Source: Coniella vitis
Taxonomy: Eukaryota; Ascomycota; Sordariomycetes; Diaporthales; Schizoparmaceae
Direction: 5' to 3'
Assembly (NCBI GenBank): GCA_011317545.1
Contig: WUJK01000010.1
Span: forward strand, 682,001-746,000
DNA: 64,000 bases
Shown here: positions 11,736 to 22,825 of the stretch, in pieces
Numbering within the stretch: position 1 is the first letter of the stretch
Layout: the number at the start of each line of letters is the position of its first letter
The notes under the pieces: generated by a model
Databases searched by the model: none
Told to the model about the DNA's origin: nothing
The model's input: only the letters and a program-made list of their open reading frames with translations
Translations under genes and position numbers: made by a program

Positions 11736-12343
11736 TAGGCTTACTATAGCGAATCGGTTCTATTAAGGGGTTAACGGGCTATCCGCGAGTATTGTTATAA
11801 CTATTATTTAAGCGTTTATAAGGCTTACGGGTCTTATAGGGAGGAATAGTAAATTTATATATAGTATTATACGAATAGGTACCGGCGTTAGGGTAGTTAC
11901 GGGTATCCTAGCTAGTAGCGGTATAAGGCGTATTTTTACGTTATATTAACTATCCCTTGGTTTACGATTACTTACCTTTTAGTTCGGTTATTATCTCCGA
12001 AATCTACCTATTATTCTCTAATAGGGTCTCTAGGGTCTTTTCTATACGGTTAAAGCACTAGTTATACTATTCGTTAAGGTAGTCTATCTTCTCGTTTAGT
12101 TCTTTAATTAAGCGTAGAACTAGGCGTTCGGAGGGTCTGGCCGGAGAGGTTTCTCGAATAGGATTAGTAAACTCGAGGTCTTTTAGTAATTCGTTATTTA
12201 CTATAGCGGAATTAGCGATAGACGGATTATTAGTATTATTAATAAGGGTTTCGCGAGTAGAGGGTTTAGCGGGTTTAATAGTTTTAAAAGGGAGTAACGA
12301 GTTTAAAGAGATAAAGGTTATCCTTTTTAAAAATAATTATTTT

Positions 12344-12561
12344 TAAAGATTCTTTAAAATATAGTTAACTAATCGAACGCTAACTAATCGTACGTAATAT
12401 ACGGTGAGTTTATACGTTCTGGAAGTTGGTTGATTGGTTAAGTAGCTAAGTATAACTATCTAGGAGGGGCTTTTTGGTGGTGTGGATATATAGTGAGCAT
12501 ATGCCGTGCCAGCGTTAGTCAGCTGTGCCGGCAGGCAGGTGCCGGCAGGCACGGATCCACA
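12344..12561 (-). repeat. Right LTR (5' LTR of the Gypsy element)
   Basis: This is the 218-bp partner of 5096-5313. Its outer part (about 12465-12561) keeps GC-rich text such as GCCGGCAGGCAGGTGCCGGC, while its inner part is converted like the element body. The mutation load is therefore uneven along the LTR. Confidence 0.92.
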
Positions 12562-13218
12562 GTAATATATTAGATTCTAATACCAGGACCTATCATATAA
12601 CATATATAAGAGCAGTTTTGATGCTCATCTCTTCTTGATATTCACATCGTCTAGTACTCCGTTTAGCTGCTCTACACATATATCATCCAATCCCTTCCCT
12701 TACCTTGCGTCTATGGAGCAGCACATCAATAACAATGTTAACTCAGTCTGTTATTATGCTCGATACCAAATTCTCCACGATCACGATCTGTGTACTTGAT
12801 TTGACATATCCCACAACCATTGTACCATTGTGAAGCACGGTAGTTAGAATTATATTGAGGATCAACACGGCAACATGTAAATAACATCGCATCCTTACAG
12901 CACGCTCCGCCACAAGATCGCCCAAACAAGGCAAGGAAAAGCAAAAAGATGCAACAATATAAGTCGTGGGTATGGGTTCAATACGTAGGTATAGCGTTAG
13001 CAAAGTGAGAAAAAAAAAAAAAAAAAAAAAAAACACAAGGACAACACCAAAGCTTTCCAGGAATGATGAAAACCACGCTAAGCTCCGCCCAAAGGAGCAT
13101 CTTCTATTTTCTTATTTCCATTCGTTGCCACAATGTACTGAGGGTATACCATCATCTCCTTTTGCGTCTTTTTCTGTCGCTTCATATATCTCCAGACCAG
13201 AATATATTGGTAGACAGC
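12562..13218. other. Intergenic between retrotransposon and SKT5-like gene
   Basis: Normal-composition DNA resumes right after the target duplication. It contains a poly-A run (about 13010-13033) and the likely 3' untranslated region of the minus-strand gene. No gene is seen. Confidence 0.5.
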
Positions 13219-16171
13219 TTACATAACAATCTATGAGAAACATGAGATTTAGTATAAGCGCACCAAAGGGGCAAAACAACACAGCACATGAGAGACTTAC
13301 ACAATCCTTGTCTTCTTTGACTTGTGGCACACCCATCTCGTCAAAAGTAGAGGGACCGCCTCCCATTGTCTTACCGTCGGGGTGGTCGGTAGGTTTCCGA
13401 GCTGGCTTGGTGCTTGCCGGGCTGGCTTGCGATGGGGGCCCATGGGAGCTCGGCGGCGGCGTGGGCCGTGCCTGCACCTGGGTTGGCGGTGCGCTGGACC
13501 TGCCCCCGTCATTGAGGCTGACGCCCGTCATGGGCCGCGTCTGTGGCTGAGGCTGGCTAGCTTGCCGTGGGCCTTGCGGAGAGTCAAAGCGCGGTCCACC
13601 AAGGGAATCGTGGCGCGGAGCCGGAGCGCCACTGCCACGAGAGCTCGGCCGAGAGCCATAGGGCGATGCTCCAGGCATGTTAGGAGGAAAAGAAGGCGAG
13701 TGTTGGGGTGGAGGCACGTTTCCATATTGGCCTCCCTGCAATGGGGGTGGTGGACCTCCGCGACCTGCTGTTATACACAGACACACACACACAAGACACT
13801 TGTTAGTCTGACCATCACGTATTCAAGATAATGCCAACGTGGGAAACCTACCATTGTTGCGTGGCGAGCCAATCGAACCCGCAGGCGGAACTTGTGGGCC
13901 TCCCATGCTGCCTTGTCGACGCTCTCCTGGTCTGTTCGGGCCAATCCCGCCGGGAGGATACGGCGCACCGGGCGGGGGGCGGCCGCGGCCCGCGCCGCCA
14001 GGTGGCATACCTGCAGGAACAATTCCAGGAGCCAACTTCGGACCTGGAGCTCCGCGGCCTGCGCTTCCTGGACGACCACCGTAAGGGTCCGGGCGTCCTG
14101 GGGGTGGGAGGTTTCCTCCGTAAGGACGCTGCGGCTGAAAGGAGCCGTCGTCAGGATATGGCACAGTAGATCTTGGCCGGTTGGGGTTGAGAGGGTGAGG
14201 GCCGCCGTCGTCCTCGGGGTACGGCGCAGCGGACTTGGGCCGCATGGCCAGGTTGCCATGGTCAACATTCACGTTGAGACCAAAAGCAGGCGGTGGCCGA
14301 TTGTCGTTCGGTACCGGCCCGTGCCGAGGCGAGGGATTTGGTGATATACGAGGGCTTCCCCTTGCATTGGGGTCGTTGGGCGTTCTTGGAACCTCGGGCA
14401 AGGATGCCATGTGCTGTTGATCCTTCATCCGCTGGAGTCTTTCTGGCCGTTTTCCTCTCATTGAGCCATGCTGAGACTTGATTCTCGTCAAGGCCGTGGT
14501 CTCGTGGTCCTTCTTCGACAAGCTTTTGTCCTTGCTCAAACTGTCCAGTCGTCCCACAGCATCCTGGTTTCCATGATTTGCTGCTAATTCGTACCACCGC
14601 CGGGCTTCGTTCAAGTCCTTGGGCACATGAATTCCTATTTCATGGTAGTAGCCCATAGCAAATTCACCAGTAGCGAGCTTGGCGTCAGCAGCCTGCTTAG
14701 CATACTTGAAGGCTAGCGCCTCGTTCTTGGCAAAGTTGCTCTCGTAGCCAAAGAGGAACCATCTGCTGACGCCCAGCGCGGCCTCGGGTTGGCCTTGAGC
14801 TGCAGCGAGTCCGTAATAGTGTAGCGAGTAGGACGGGTTAAAGTCACAGCCAAGCTGGCACAGCTCGTAAGCTTGACCCATCTTAAGTTGCGCCTTGGAG
14901 AACCCAAGATAGGCCGCCTTTTCGATGTACTGTCTGGCGGTATCGACCTGATATGGTAGCTGATCGTCTGGCACCACAATATCAGGCAAGTCCCTTGCAA
15001 TAAGCATACCATAGACGTAGGCGCCTTGCGGCGCATCTTCGTCCGCAGTGTCGGCGGCCTGGCTGATGAGGTCGATGCCGTGACGGAAGTCCTGTCTCTG
15101 GCCATGCTGACCCAACAAAGCCATCATACCAAGCCGATACATGGCTGCCGAGTCGCCCTGGCTCAGACCCTGGTGATAGTGCTTGAGGGCGCTATCGATA
15201 TCGTTCGAATTCTCAAAGAGCATTCCCATACGGTACTCGGCACGCGCCCAGCCTCCTTCAGCTGCCAGTCTGTATGCCTTGAAAGCCGCCTTCTTGTCTT
15301 GCCTTTCGCCAAACTTGCCGAATTCATCCCACTTGGCTTTCATGAAGATGGCCTCGGGGTGGTTCTGCTCAACGAGGTATCCGACAATGCTCATGGCGTC
15401 GACTCTAAGTTCGTGCTCGACAACCGGAGTGGCTGGGCGGGCGCCGTACGCAGAATCGCGAGCATCGCGGGTTCTGACATCAGCGGCTGTCTCGACGTAA
15501 TTGAGCGAGTCTCTGGCCCATGTGAGCTGCATATTGACATTGTTGGAGTGCAGCACATGCTGCCGCGCATTGTATAAGATCTCCTCCTTTTCCTTGTCGC
15601 TTGGCGGTATGTTCTCGCCCTTTACCCGTGGAAAAGGGGAGTCGCCGGGAGCTTCAAAATCCGCCATTGGTCTATAGCTCTTTTGAGTGTCCTCAAAAGG
15701 GCGAAAGTCTTGGTGAGTGTCGGTATAGTCGGAAAGGGCGCTGCTGAAGGACTCGCCGCGGATGTGGCCAGCGTCGCCTAGGTAGTTGGGAGGACCGTTG
15801 TGTGGTCGTGAATGGATTTCGCGAGCCTCAAGTTCCATGCGTTGGAGGTCTTGTTGCATGTTTTGAGGAACCTCGGGCATGACCCTGCAGAATGCCCGAC
15901 ACGACGTCAGCCATCAGTGGCATCCGGCTATTTTGGAGGAGAAGGGGGGCGGGGTGATTATAAGCCAAGAGCCTCCTAACGCACTCACGTAAGGACGACG
16001 CCTGTGTCGGATACCGCCGGACCAGGCTACGGAGATGACAACGGGATAGGGCAAGCCAAAGACAAGGAACGGTCTCTTTCTCTCTCACCTTTGAGGCGAT
16101 GGCGCATACATCTGCGGCATCTGGTAATCGTCTTGGCCGCCGGGAACGAAAGTTGCTGCAAACTGTGGCAT
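13219..16171 (-). CDS. Chitin synthase activator, SKT5/CHS4 type (Sel1 repeats, CaaX tail)
   Basis: In yeast Skt5/Chs4 recruits and activates chitin synthase 3 at the bud neck. Filamentous orthologues are Sel1-repeat proteins with a prenylated C-terminus. Inferred exons are 16171-16089, 15884-13852, 13764-13301 and 13230-13219, giving 863 residues. The order is a short N-terminus (MPQFAATFVPGG, then PEVPQNMQQDLQRMELEAREIHSRP), a Sel1/TPR-like array over roughly residues 190-490 (AAFKAYRLAAEGGWARAEYRMG, AARQYIEKAAYLGFSKAQ type units), a Pro/Gly-rich tail, and GPSTFDEMGVPQVKEDKDC. The last 12-nt exon adds Ile-Val-Met-stop, completing a CIVM farnesylation box. The third exon has a NAGNAG acceptor (start 13767 or 13764). 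An additional upstream exon is possible, because an acceptor-like TTTATGCAG precedes the chosen start. Confidence 0.9.
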
Positions 16172-17921
16172 CTCGTGGAAAGCAGTGCGATGCGGGGGGG
16201 CCGAACCTGCATAAATACAACGGTAACGATGATCTGTCAGCTCTCTCAGCTAGGGACCTTTCTTCTTGAATCCCTGCAGCCACTAAGCCAAAAGCGAATC
16301 TCACGGAGACCTGAAGCTTCTGAATGGACTCTCCTCCGTACTAGAAAGGCGAGCAAGGTGGGTGGGAAGAGAGGGGGGCAGTGGGTTAGACAGCCCGGGA
16401 TTGGGCCGAGAGTGGGTGATGAACGTCCTGCGAAACAACTGCAACAACTGCAGAGAGAGAGTCCCGTCACAGGCTTGCTCGGCGGTTGACGGACGCTCTA
16501 AGGAGTAGTATAAGGACCGGAAACCAGGCGGCGAAAGTAGCTTGAACGAAGGCTGCAGTGGCGCCAATGCTTGTTCCAAGGTAAGGTGCGCAGGATACTG
16601 TGTTGCGATCCCGCGACTGGAGCCTGCTCTCTTGAAGTGAATGGGGCAAATAGAGTCGTCCCTGAGCTATAGACGGGCCAGCCCCCTTTTCGCGTATTGT
16701 GAAGTACTTCCATGGCAGGCGAGTGCGTATACTGAGCATGTGCCACTGTGCTTCGCCCAAGCCATCCCTCCCCAGATTGCAATGTGCAAAGAGCTTCGTA
16801 AAAGCAGCGCTTAATCTCCACTACTCCGGGATCTGAGATCCACTGAGCTGGCTGGCCCTGGCTGATGTGCTAGGGCGGGGCTCACTGGCACCGATGGGCC
16901 GGGTCAGGTCCAACGGCTGGGAGGCTGACAGCCTCCCAGCCCAAGGCAGAAGGACGAATCATGCGCCATAGCAGCATCAAATATAAACGATCCCACATCA
17001 GCAGGCTCATGCCGCAGCCGACTATGACCATTTCATGCGGAGGCTGATGGATTGCTGTGCTGACAGTTGCGGGACATGTGAAAATGGGAGACGGAAGCTC
17101 GCGATTGCACAGCACGCACAGGATGAGGTGAAGGCAGCCTTGCCTGAGGGTTCTCGCATGCTGAAGAGGGATGGAAAGGCTGCGCTGTGTTGCTTCTGGC
17201 CGTGCTATTTTTGTCTTGCACGCATTCCTCTTACCCATGCGCGTCTGGTTGGTCGTCGATCTCTCTCATTGTCTTTCCTTTTTGTGGTAATATGCACGTA
17301 TGGTGTTTTTATTCTTGTTACTCTCGTTCTCCAGCCCTGCAGCAGCGCCCGCCTCCCCATTACTTGGCTCTGTCGCCGGGACGTGCCCGCGATGGAGCAC
17401 ACAGGGCCGCATATGAGTCGAAGCTCCTAGTGGACACAAGACGAGACTCTTGGGATACAGTGGCTTGCGCATCTCAGTCGTCACTGTGCCATTGGAGGGT
17501 TTCCCGCTCATGTGCTGCGTTGCTATCATATCACAGGACGTCTTCAGGGGTTGCAAAAAGCTTCAGATCTCTAAGAGAGCTGCTGTGCATACCTGGCTCT
17601 CAAGGTAGTGGCCATTGCAGCTTGGTGGACGTTGCAGAGGAATGGACGCAATTAGACTTACTGATATCACTATAATTCCTCCAGCGCGTTTGCAGAGGCT
17701 GAGTTTGCCGTGGAGGCTGTGCTGCGCCTCTCGGCTCGCGTATGCTGTATTCCTGAGGCTTCATCTCGGGGTTGGGCGGCGAAGAGAGGGTTACTGGCCA
17801 CGGCAGCAAATGGCGCGAAAAGCTGGATCGACGTATAAGGTGCCGTTCCCTCTATCTTGTTAATTCTCCTTCCTCGCGCTCTCATATATTTCAATAGTAA
17901 TGAACGCGAAAACGCCGTCGA

Positions 17922-17954
17922 CTGTTGCAGGGCTGTTGCAGGGCTGTTGCAGGG
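17922..17954. repeat. Three tandem copies of an 11-bp unit
   Basis: The unit CTGTTGCAGGG is repeated three times in perfect register in noncoding DNA. Confidence 0.85.
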
Positions 17955-18501
17955 CTTTGCCTTGTTGAGAAGCTCGGAGGTTTGCCGTCCAGGGTCGCGA
18001 GACTGCCAGAAGGAACCCTCGAGTCGGTGAGCGGTTTGGGTACCCAAAAGCGAGCGGGATGCGCTGCGCCTGGCACAACCCAAGACAAGCCAAAGGGTTG
18101 ACTGAGTCGGGTATATGTCCCGTTCGGACTACCCAATGCTTCGCTGCTTGGCGACGGTGCAGAATCCGCGAGTGTAATTAATCATGCAGCGCGAGGTGAG
18201 AGAAAACGGGGCAGGGCGGTCCCTGTGCTATGTCTTTGTAAGAATGAAAGGCTGTTTTCAGTCGCGGCCCAAGGTTCGCCGGAAAGAATAGAGAAAGGGC
18301 AGCTGAAGGGAAAGCTTGGAGGATCTCGTTTTTGCTGGCCTAGTGCACCCCTCGTCATAAATAGTAACCTTCGGCCTGGTACTTGCCGGACAACTTTGTG
18401 AACCTGGTTGCGTGAAGTCCAACCAAAAAGGCTGCAGACAGGGCGCGGTACTCTGCTTGGGAAGTTGCGCATGTTTAGGAATCCACCTTCGGGGCTGCTG
18501 A

Positions 18502-18537
18502 GGACGGACGGACGGACGGACGGACGGACGGACGGAC
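18502..18537. repeat. (GGAC)9 microsatellite
   Basis: There are nine perfect tandem copies of GGAC, read (GTCC)9 on the other strand, in intergenic DNA. Confidence 0.92.
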
Positions 18538-19439
18538 AGACTGAGCGGGAGGTCCTCGCACATAAAGAGCCTGGCAATCGGATTCTGTGGCATGTCAGTC
18601 ATGTCCAGCTTGTCTAGCTTGTCCTACAATCATAGAACACCTGCTTCATTCATCCCGTCTCTGTTCTCAGGACACGCTTCGCGGCAACCAGGCGGCTGCG
18701 CCCTAGACTTTTGAACCGGGATCTTTGCGCGTGCAAATTGTCTGAGGCTTGGGAGAGTTTGCATGAGGGATGTTTCTGCAGAAAGCTGACAAATCTTTGC
18801 CAAGCTGGATTGGAGTGCCACTTCGGTAGCAGGCGTAGGTACTCACTTCTGTACACTTGGCTGCCTGGCCATGCAGTGCCTTTCCAGTCTGCTTTTGTGG
18901 GATTGCCTATTGCGGTAATCAGAGGTACCTCCACGGGTACCCAGTTCCCAGGCTTCGTCATATAGCGTATAAGCCGATACAGCACCAAAGAGTTGCTCAA
19001 GACATACAGGCTACGGGATTTCCAGATCACAGCTGGACATCATGATCATTGAGTACTACCCATGATGGAATATGGTCAACTTCCTATCGTTAATACTTAT
19101 GCTGCTGACAGCTCAACTCTCGGCACGGCCAGAAGTCCAATCACCGTTGCCTTGTCATCCGCCAAGGACCTTGGTGCTAATGCAACTCGAAAACCACTCT
19201 ATTGTCTAGCTGCTCCTCCAGTAGGTATCCCAGCCCAAAAAGATTGACTATGCGACTCTAAAGCCAAGAGTTCCAGCAAGAAACATTCTACCCACACCCA
19301 GATCAAGCTTGCCCATTTCACTGCCGGTACGCCCTTGCGCCAACGCATTGCTGATGATTACAGCCCATCACATGTGTCAGAAAATATGTCATGGAGACTA
19401 ATAAGATACAAGAAGCAAACCTCCAAGTGTACCAGCACA

Positions 19440-21848
19440 TCAATGGGATATATACTGGAAAACAGACGTCACCTCATCCACACCACACTCCTGTCGGAGC
19501 AGCAGGTCCTGTATTGCCTTCAAGCCTTCATTATTGAAGTGGTTCCACGAGCTCGTGTCACCGTACAGCATGGCCGGTGCTTTGATTGTCTGCTTGCCAT
19601 CAGGCTTGCAACGTTTGCACTTGAAGGTGTCGTGTGTGTCGCTTCTCGTTCCAGGTCGGTATTGGAACAGCTCTCGCAGACTGTCGAGGCTAAAATGTCG
19701 CTCAACATCCTCGGCCTCGTCCACGACACATGAAGATAGCGACTGTTTGTGACTCTGCCGCTGAAAGATCTTTTCCTCGATAGTGCCTGTGGCAATGAAT
19801 CTGTACACAAAGCAGTCCTTCTTCTGGCCGTCTCGCCACACACGTGCAAGTGCCTGCTGATCGGCTGCTGGGTTCCAGTCAGGGTCGAACAGGACAAGAC
19901 GGTTGGCTCCAATGAGATTGAGGCCACACCCACCAGCCTTGCTGGAAAGCAAGAACACAAACTCGTCACCCTCGGGATCATTGAACTTGTCAACAAGCTT
20001 CTGCCTCTTGGTGACATTCATGGTGCCATCAAGTCGCAGGCATGGGTACGCCTTGTTGCGGCAAAGGCGTTCAAAGAGGTCGAGAGTGCTCGTGTAATTG
20101 GAAATGAGCACAATCTTGTCGTTTGTGTCGGTACGGATTCGCTGCAGCATACGGTCAAGAACCTGCATCTTGCCGCTGTACATCGGTTTGACGTCTCGAT
20201 CGCGGCCACGTGCTTCTTTGGGCACATAACCATCGGGATAATGTTCTTCGCAGCCAGGCAAGTCTGCAGCCAGGTCTAGCAAGTCTGGGTGATTGCACAG
20301 CTTTTTCAGGATACCAATGGCCTTGAGCGGTTGGCTTCCTTTGCCGCGAAGCAAAGCTTGGATGTCTGGGCTGGTAATGAAATAGTTGTACAGATCGAGC
20401 TGAAAGGGGGCCAGGCCACAGAAGACAACGTGCTCGTACTTGACCGGCAGGTACTTGGACAGGATGTCGTTGGTTCTGCGAATGATGAATTTGTTGACTA
20501 TGCTCAAAAGCTCAGACAAGCACTCGTCGCCCCTCTGTCGATCCTTGTCGCTGGCATCTGCGTCACGACCGCGCAGGATGGGAAGCTCGAAACGTTTGCG
20601 GAATTCCAGTCTTGTGCCGAGCAAGCCAGGGTTGGCAAAGCTAATCAGAGCAAAGTACTCTGACAAGTCATTTTGAATGGGTGTACCAGAAAGAATGACC
20701 CTTCTCGACACGTTGAGACTGTTCAGCGCAGTGAATGTCTGGCTGTCTCCGTTCTTGAGGCGGTGGCCTTCGTCGCAGAGCATGAGACCGATCTTACAGT
20801 TCTTGAGCTCATCGACATATAGGCGAAGAGTCTCGTATGAGACAATGATGACAGGCCGCGTGACAGCGCGCCCGCTGGAAATGGCCCACTGTCTGAGCTG
20901 GCGGATGAGCTCCTCCTTGGTAGCCTTCCCGTCGATAGCGAAAGGCGTAACGGCGTCGGCACCCAACCACTTAACTAGCTCGTTTGCCCAGTTGCGAACC
21001 AGACTGGAGGGACAAGCCACGATAGCTTTTTGTATTGTGCTCTTTCCTGCGTCTGGAGACTGCTTCAGCAGGGTCCACATCAAGGTGATGCACTGCAAGG
21101 TCTTTCCGAGACCCATCTCGTCTGCCATGATGCAGCCATTGGCTTTCTCGTCAATCATTCCCGTCACGCATCGGTACATGAACCTGACGCCCTCAATTTG
21201 ATGGGGTCGCAGGACCTTTGCCAGCTTGGGATCGATTACGACAGGTACCCGCGGGTGCTGTCCTTCAACCTTTTTCTTGATGCCCAGAATCTCGGCAAGA
21301 CTCTTGTGCACCAGCGGCTCGTCAATTTTCTCCAGGGGTTTCTCTTCGACTTTCGGCTCCTCGGGCTCCTTAGGCTTGTCATCGACCGTAGGATCGTAGA
21401 GAACGATTGCAAATTCACCGCTCGGATCGTGCAGGGGCCTCGCGACAAACACCGCACCCTGTCGGAGGCCCAGCGTGGGCGGTGGGCGGTTGGGGTTGTA
21501 AGCAGCAGAATTCTTGTTGATCAAAGGCACCTGAAAGGCTTTGCGGAAAACCTTGTCCTTGTCCTTCGCTTGGAAGACGGGAAAGCGATTGGCGTCTCTA
21601 GTTGCTAAGGCAAGGCGGTCGTCGTTGGTATACGGCTTGTCCGAGTCCACCTCTCCGTCGGCCCCGCCATAGTTGACCTTTCTCTTCTTCCGAGCTGGTC
21701 TGTCGGTGGCCGGTGATCTGTTGGCTGAGCCAGGACATCGGAAAGGACTATGTAGTCTATCAATGGCCTGCAGTGTGGGGAAGCGCCTTCTAGGCGCGAC
21801 ACTCTCCTGGCCCGGCCTTGGCGTTGCCGCATTCTGCGTCCTAAGCAT
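19440..21848 (-). CDS. RAD54: DNA repair and recombination translocase Rad54
   Basis: This is a Swi2/Snf2 double-strand DNA translocase that works with Rad51 in homologous recombination. It is a single 802-codon exon. The basic N-terminus carries FRCPGSANRSP and RPARKKRKVNY, typical of fungal Rad54. The Snf2 helicase motifs are complete: motif I MADEMGLGKT (residues 241-250), DEGH (359-362), SGTPIQND (387-394), LLSSKAGGCGLNLIGANR, and motif VI QALARVWRDGQKK. The protein ends in VFQYISH, the usual Rad54 terminus. The N-terminal start is the least certain part: an intron could end at TTCCCCACACTGCAG, before AIDRLHSPFRCPG. The gene is divergent from the mitochondrial carrier gene. Confidence 0.96.
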   Translation of the reverse strand: MLRTQNAATPRPGQESVAPRRRFPTLQAIDRLHSPFRCPGSANRSPATDRPARKKRKVNYGGADGEVDSDKPYTNDDRLALATRDANRFPVFQAKDKDKVFRKAFQVPLINKNSAAYNPNRPPPTLGLRQGAVFVARPLHDPSGEFAIVLYDPTVDDKPKEPEEPKVEEKPLEKIDEPLVHKSLAEILGIKKKVEGQHPRVPVVIDPKLAKVLRPHQIEGVRFMYRCVTGMIDEKANGCIMADEMGLGKTLQCITLMWTLLKQSPDAGKSTIQKAIVACPSSLVRNWANELVKWLGADAVTPFAIDGKATKEELIRQLRQWAISSGRAVTRPVIIVSYETLRLYVDELKNCKIGLMLCDEGHRLKNGDSQTFTALNSLNVSRRVILSGTPIQNDLSEYFALISFANPGLLGTRLEFRKRFELPILRGRDADASDKDRQRGDECLSELLSIVNKFIIRRTNDILSKYLPVKYEHVVFCGLAPFQLDLYNYFITSPDIQALLRGKGSQPLKAIGILKKLCNHPDLLDLAADLPGCEEHYPDGYVPKEARGRDRDVKPMYSGKMQVLDRMLQRIRTDTNDKIVLISNYTSTLDLFERLCRNKAYPCLRLDGTMNVTKRQKLVDKFNDPEGDEFVFLLSSKAGGCGLNLIGANRLVLFDPDWNPAADQQALARVWRDGQKKDCFVYRFIATGTIEEKIFQRQSHKQSLSSCVVDEAEDVERHFSLDSLRELFQYRPGTRSDTHDTFKCKRCKPDGKQTIKAPAMLYGDTSSWNHFNNEGLKAIQDLLLRQECGVDEVTSVFQYISH

Positions 21849-22825
21849 TGTAAGTTATCTGCCTGTTGCGCTGCGCAAATGCGAAATGGCTTACATGGCG
21901 ATCGAATGCAGGAGTGGGAGTCCCAAGTAGCAAGGTCTATCGAAGAATTTGCCACCGTGTTACCGCAGGGCCTTTAAGCATGCGGAAGTGGCGGGATGAT
22001 GGTTTGTTGACTTTCAGCGAGCGCGCCGCACGACAGGGGCGACGCGTCGGTCTCACCTTGTCACGTGCTGTGGCAATCAACTGGGAAGGTGCGATCCCCC
22101 CCTCCAGCCAATTCATCCGATAAGTGAAAGTAGAAGAATTATGCGCGCTATTTTGACTACTGCAATCTGTAACCTTTGATTCGCATCTTGCTTCTAGGCA
22201 TACTATCTTTCTTGCCTCCACAGGGCGCTCCTGTTGCTGAATGGCATGAGTGGCGGCTAACCCTGGCCGCCACTTTGTCGTTACACAGCGTCTGGGTACT
22301 TTTCAATTGTCTCAAGACTTCGATGCTGCATGTGAGAGGCTCCGCGACGAGCTTCACAAATCCTAGCGAGATCTTGCATTTCGACATCGGCCATCCTCCT
22401 TTCAAATCTATTGCACAATGACCCGCTCGAAGCGCTCCATAATCACCCTTAACCCGAACCCTAGTGGCATCATTAACCTCGGCTTCGCGCCTGGGCGAAA
22501 TGGATCCTTGCCCGCTCGGTGCTCGAGATGGCGTCGGTTGGCACGATAACATATATGAGCCCCTAAGATCGATCCTCCATTCGTTGTGCGTTATGACATG
22601 CTGGCATGTTGCTCGCGACTGAGGCATAGGTTCGGTCTGGCTTGTCTCTTCTTTGCTATATCCAATAGCTACTCACGTCTCCCGTGTCCATTTTGTTTAT
22701 ATCAGCATGGTTAACTACGCCTAGAGTCCTCCCGTTGATATTCTGTGCCGCCCAAACAGGATGTTCGAGAATCCTAATGATAAGCCTCAGTCCTGCCTCA
22801 ACCTGACTTTATAGCACCAGACAAG
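21849..22825. other. Bidirectional intergenic region RAD54 / carrier
   Basis: This is a head-to-head promoter region of about 1 kb. I see no gene or repeat. Open frames here are short and not protein-like. Confidence 0.5.

Larger units (their letters stand above)
5096..12561 (-). mobile_element. Full-length but RIP-degenerated Ty3/Gypsy LTR retrotransposon
   Basis: The element is 7466 bp, bounded by two 218-bp direct repeats of equal length (5096-5313 and 12344-12561) that begin TG and end CA (TA in the mutated left copy). The string agtaat flanks both outer ends (5091-5096, 12561-12566), giving a 4-6 bp target duplication. A purine tract (aagaaaagggg read on the minus strand) lies just inside the left LTR, so transcription runs right to left. 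In that order come a gag zinc knuckle, reverse transcriptase and integrase, the Ty3/Gypsy domain order. The body is extremely TpA-rich and every domain is riddled with stops. Almost all LTR-LTR differences are C/T or G/A transitions, which is the signature of RIP. It cannot encode a functional product. The 3.4-fold nested structure is described in separate entries. Confidence 0.93.
16172..19439. other. 3.3-kb gene-poor region upstream of the SKT5-like gene
   Basis: No convincing gene was found on either strand. Apparent open frames lack family similarity. It includes an 11-bp tandem triplication of CTGTTGCAGGG (about 17922-17954) and a GGAC microsatellite (18502-18537). It probably holds the long 5' leader or promoter of the SKT5-like gene and the 3' flank of RAD54. 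Confidence 0.5.

Noticed and set aside
13823..15880. Treating the 685-codon frame as the complete SKT5-like protein
   Set aside because: It ends in intron sequence (GRFPTLALS) and lacks the family's C-terminus. Splicing to 13764 and then 13230 restores it.
17035..17675. Open frames of 131 and 162 codons upstream of the SKT5-like gene
   Set aside because: Cys/Ser-rich text without domains, overlapping frames on both strands, and no splice continuity.
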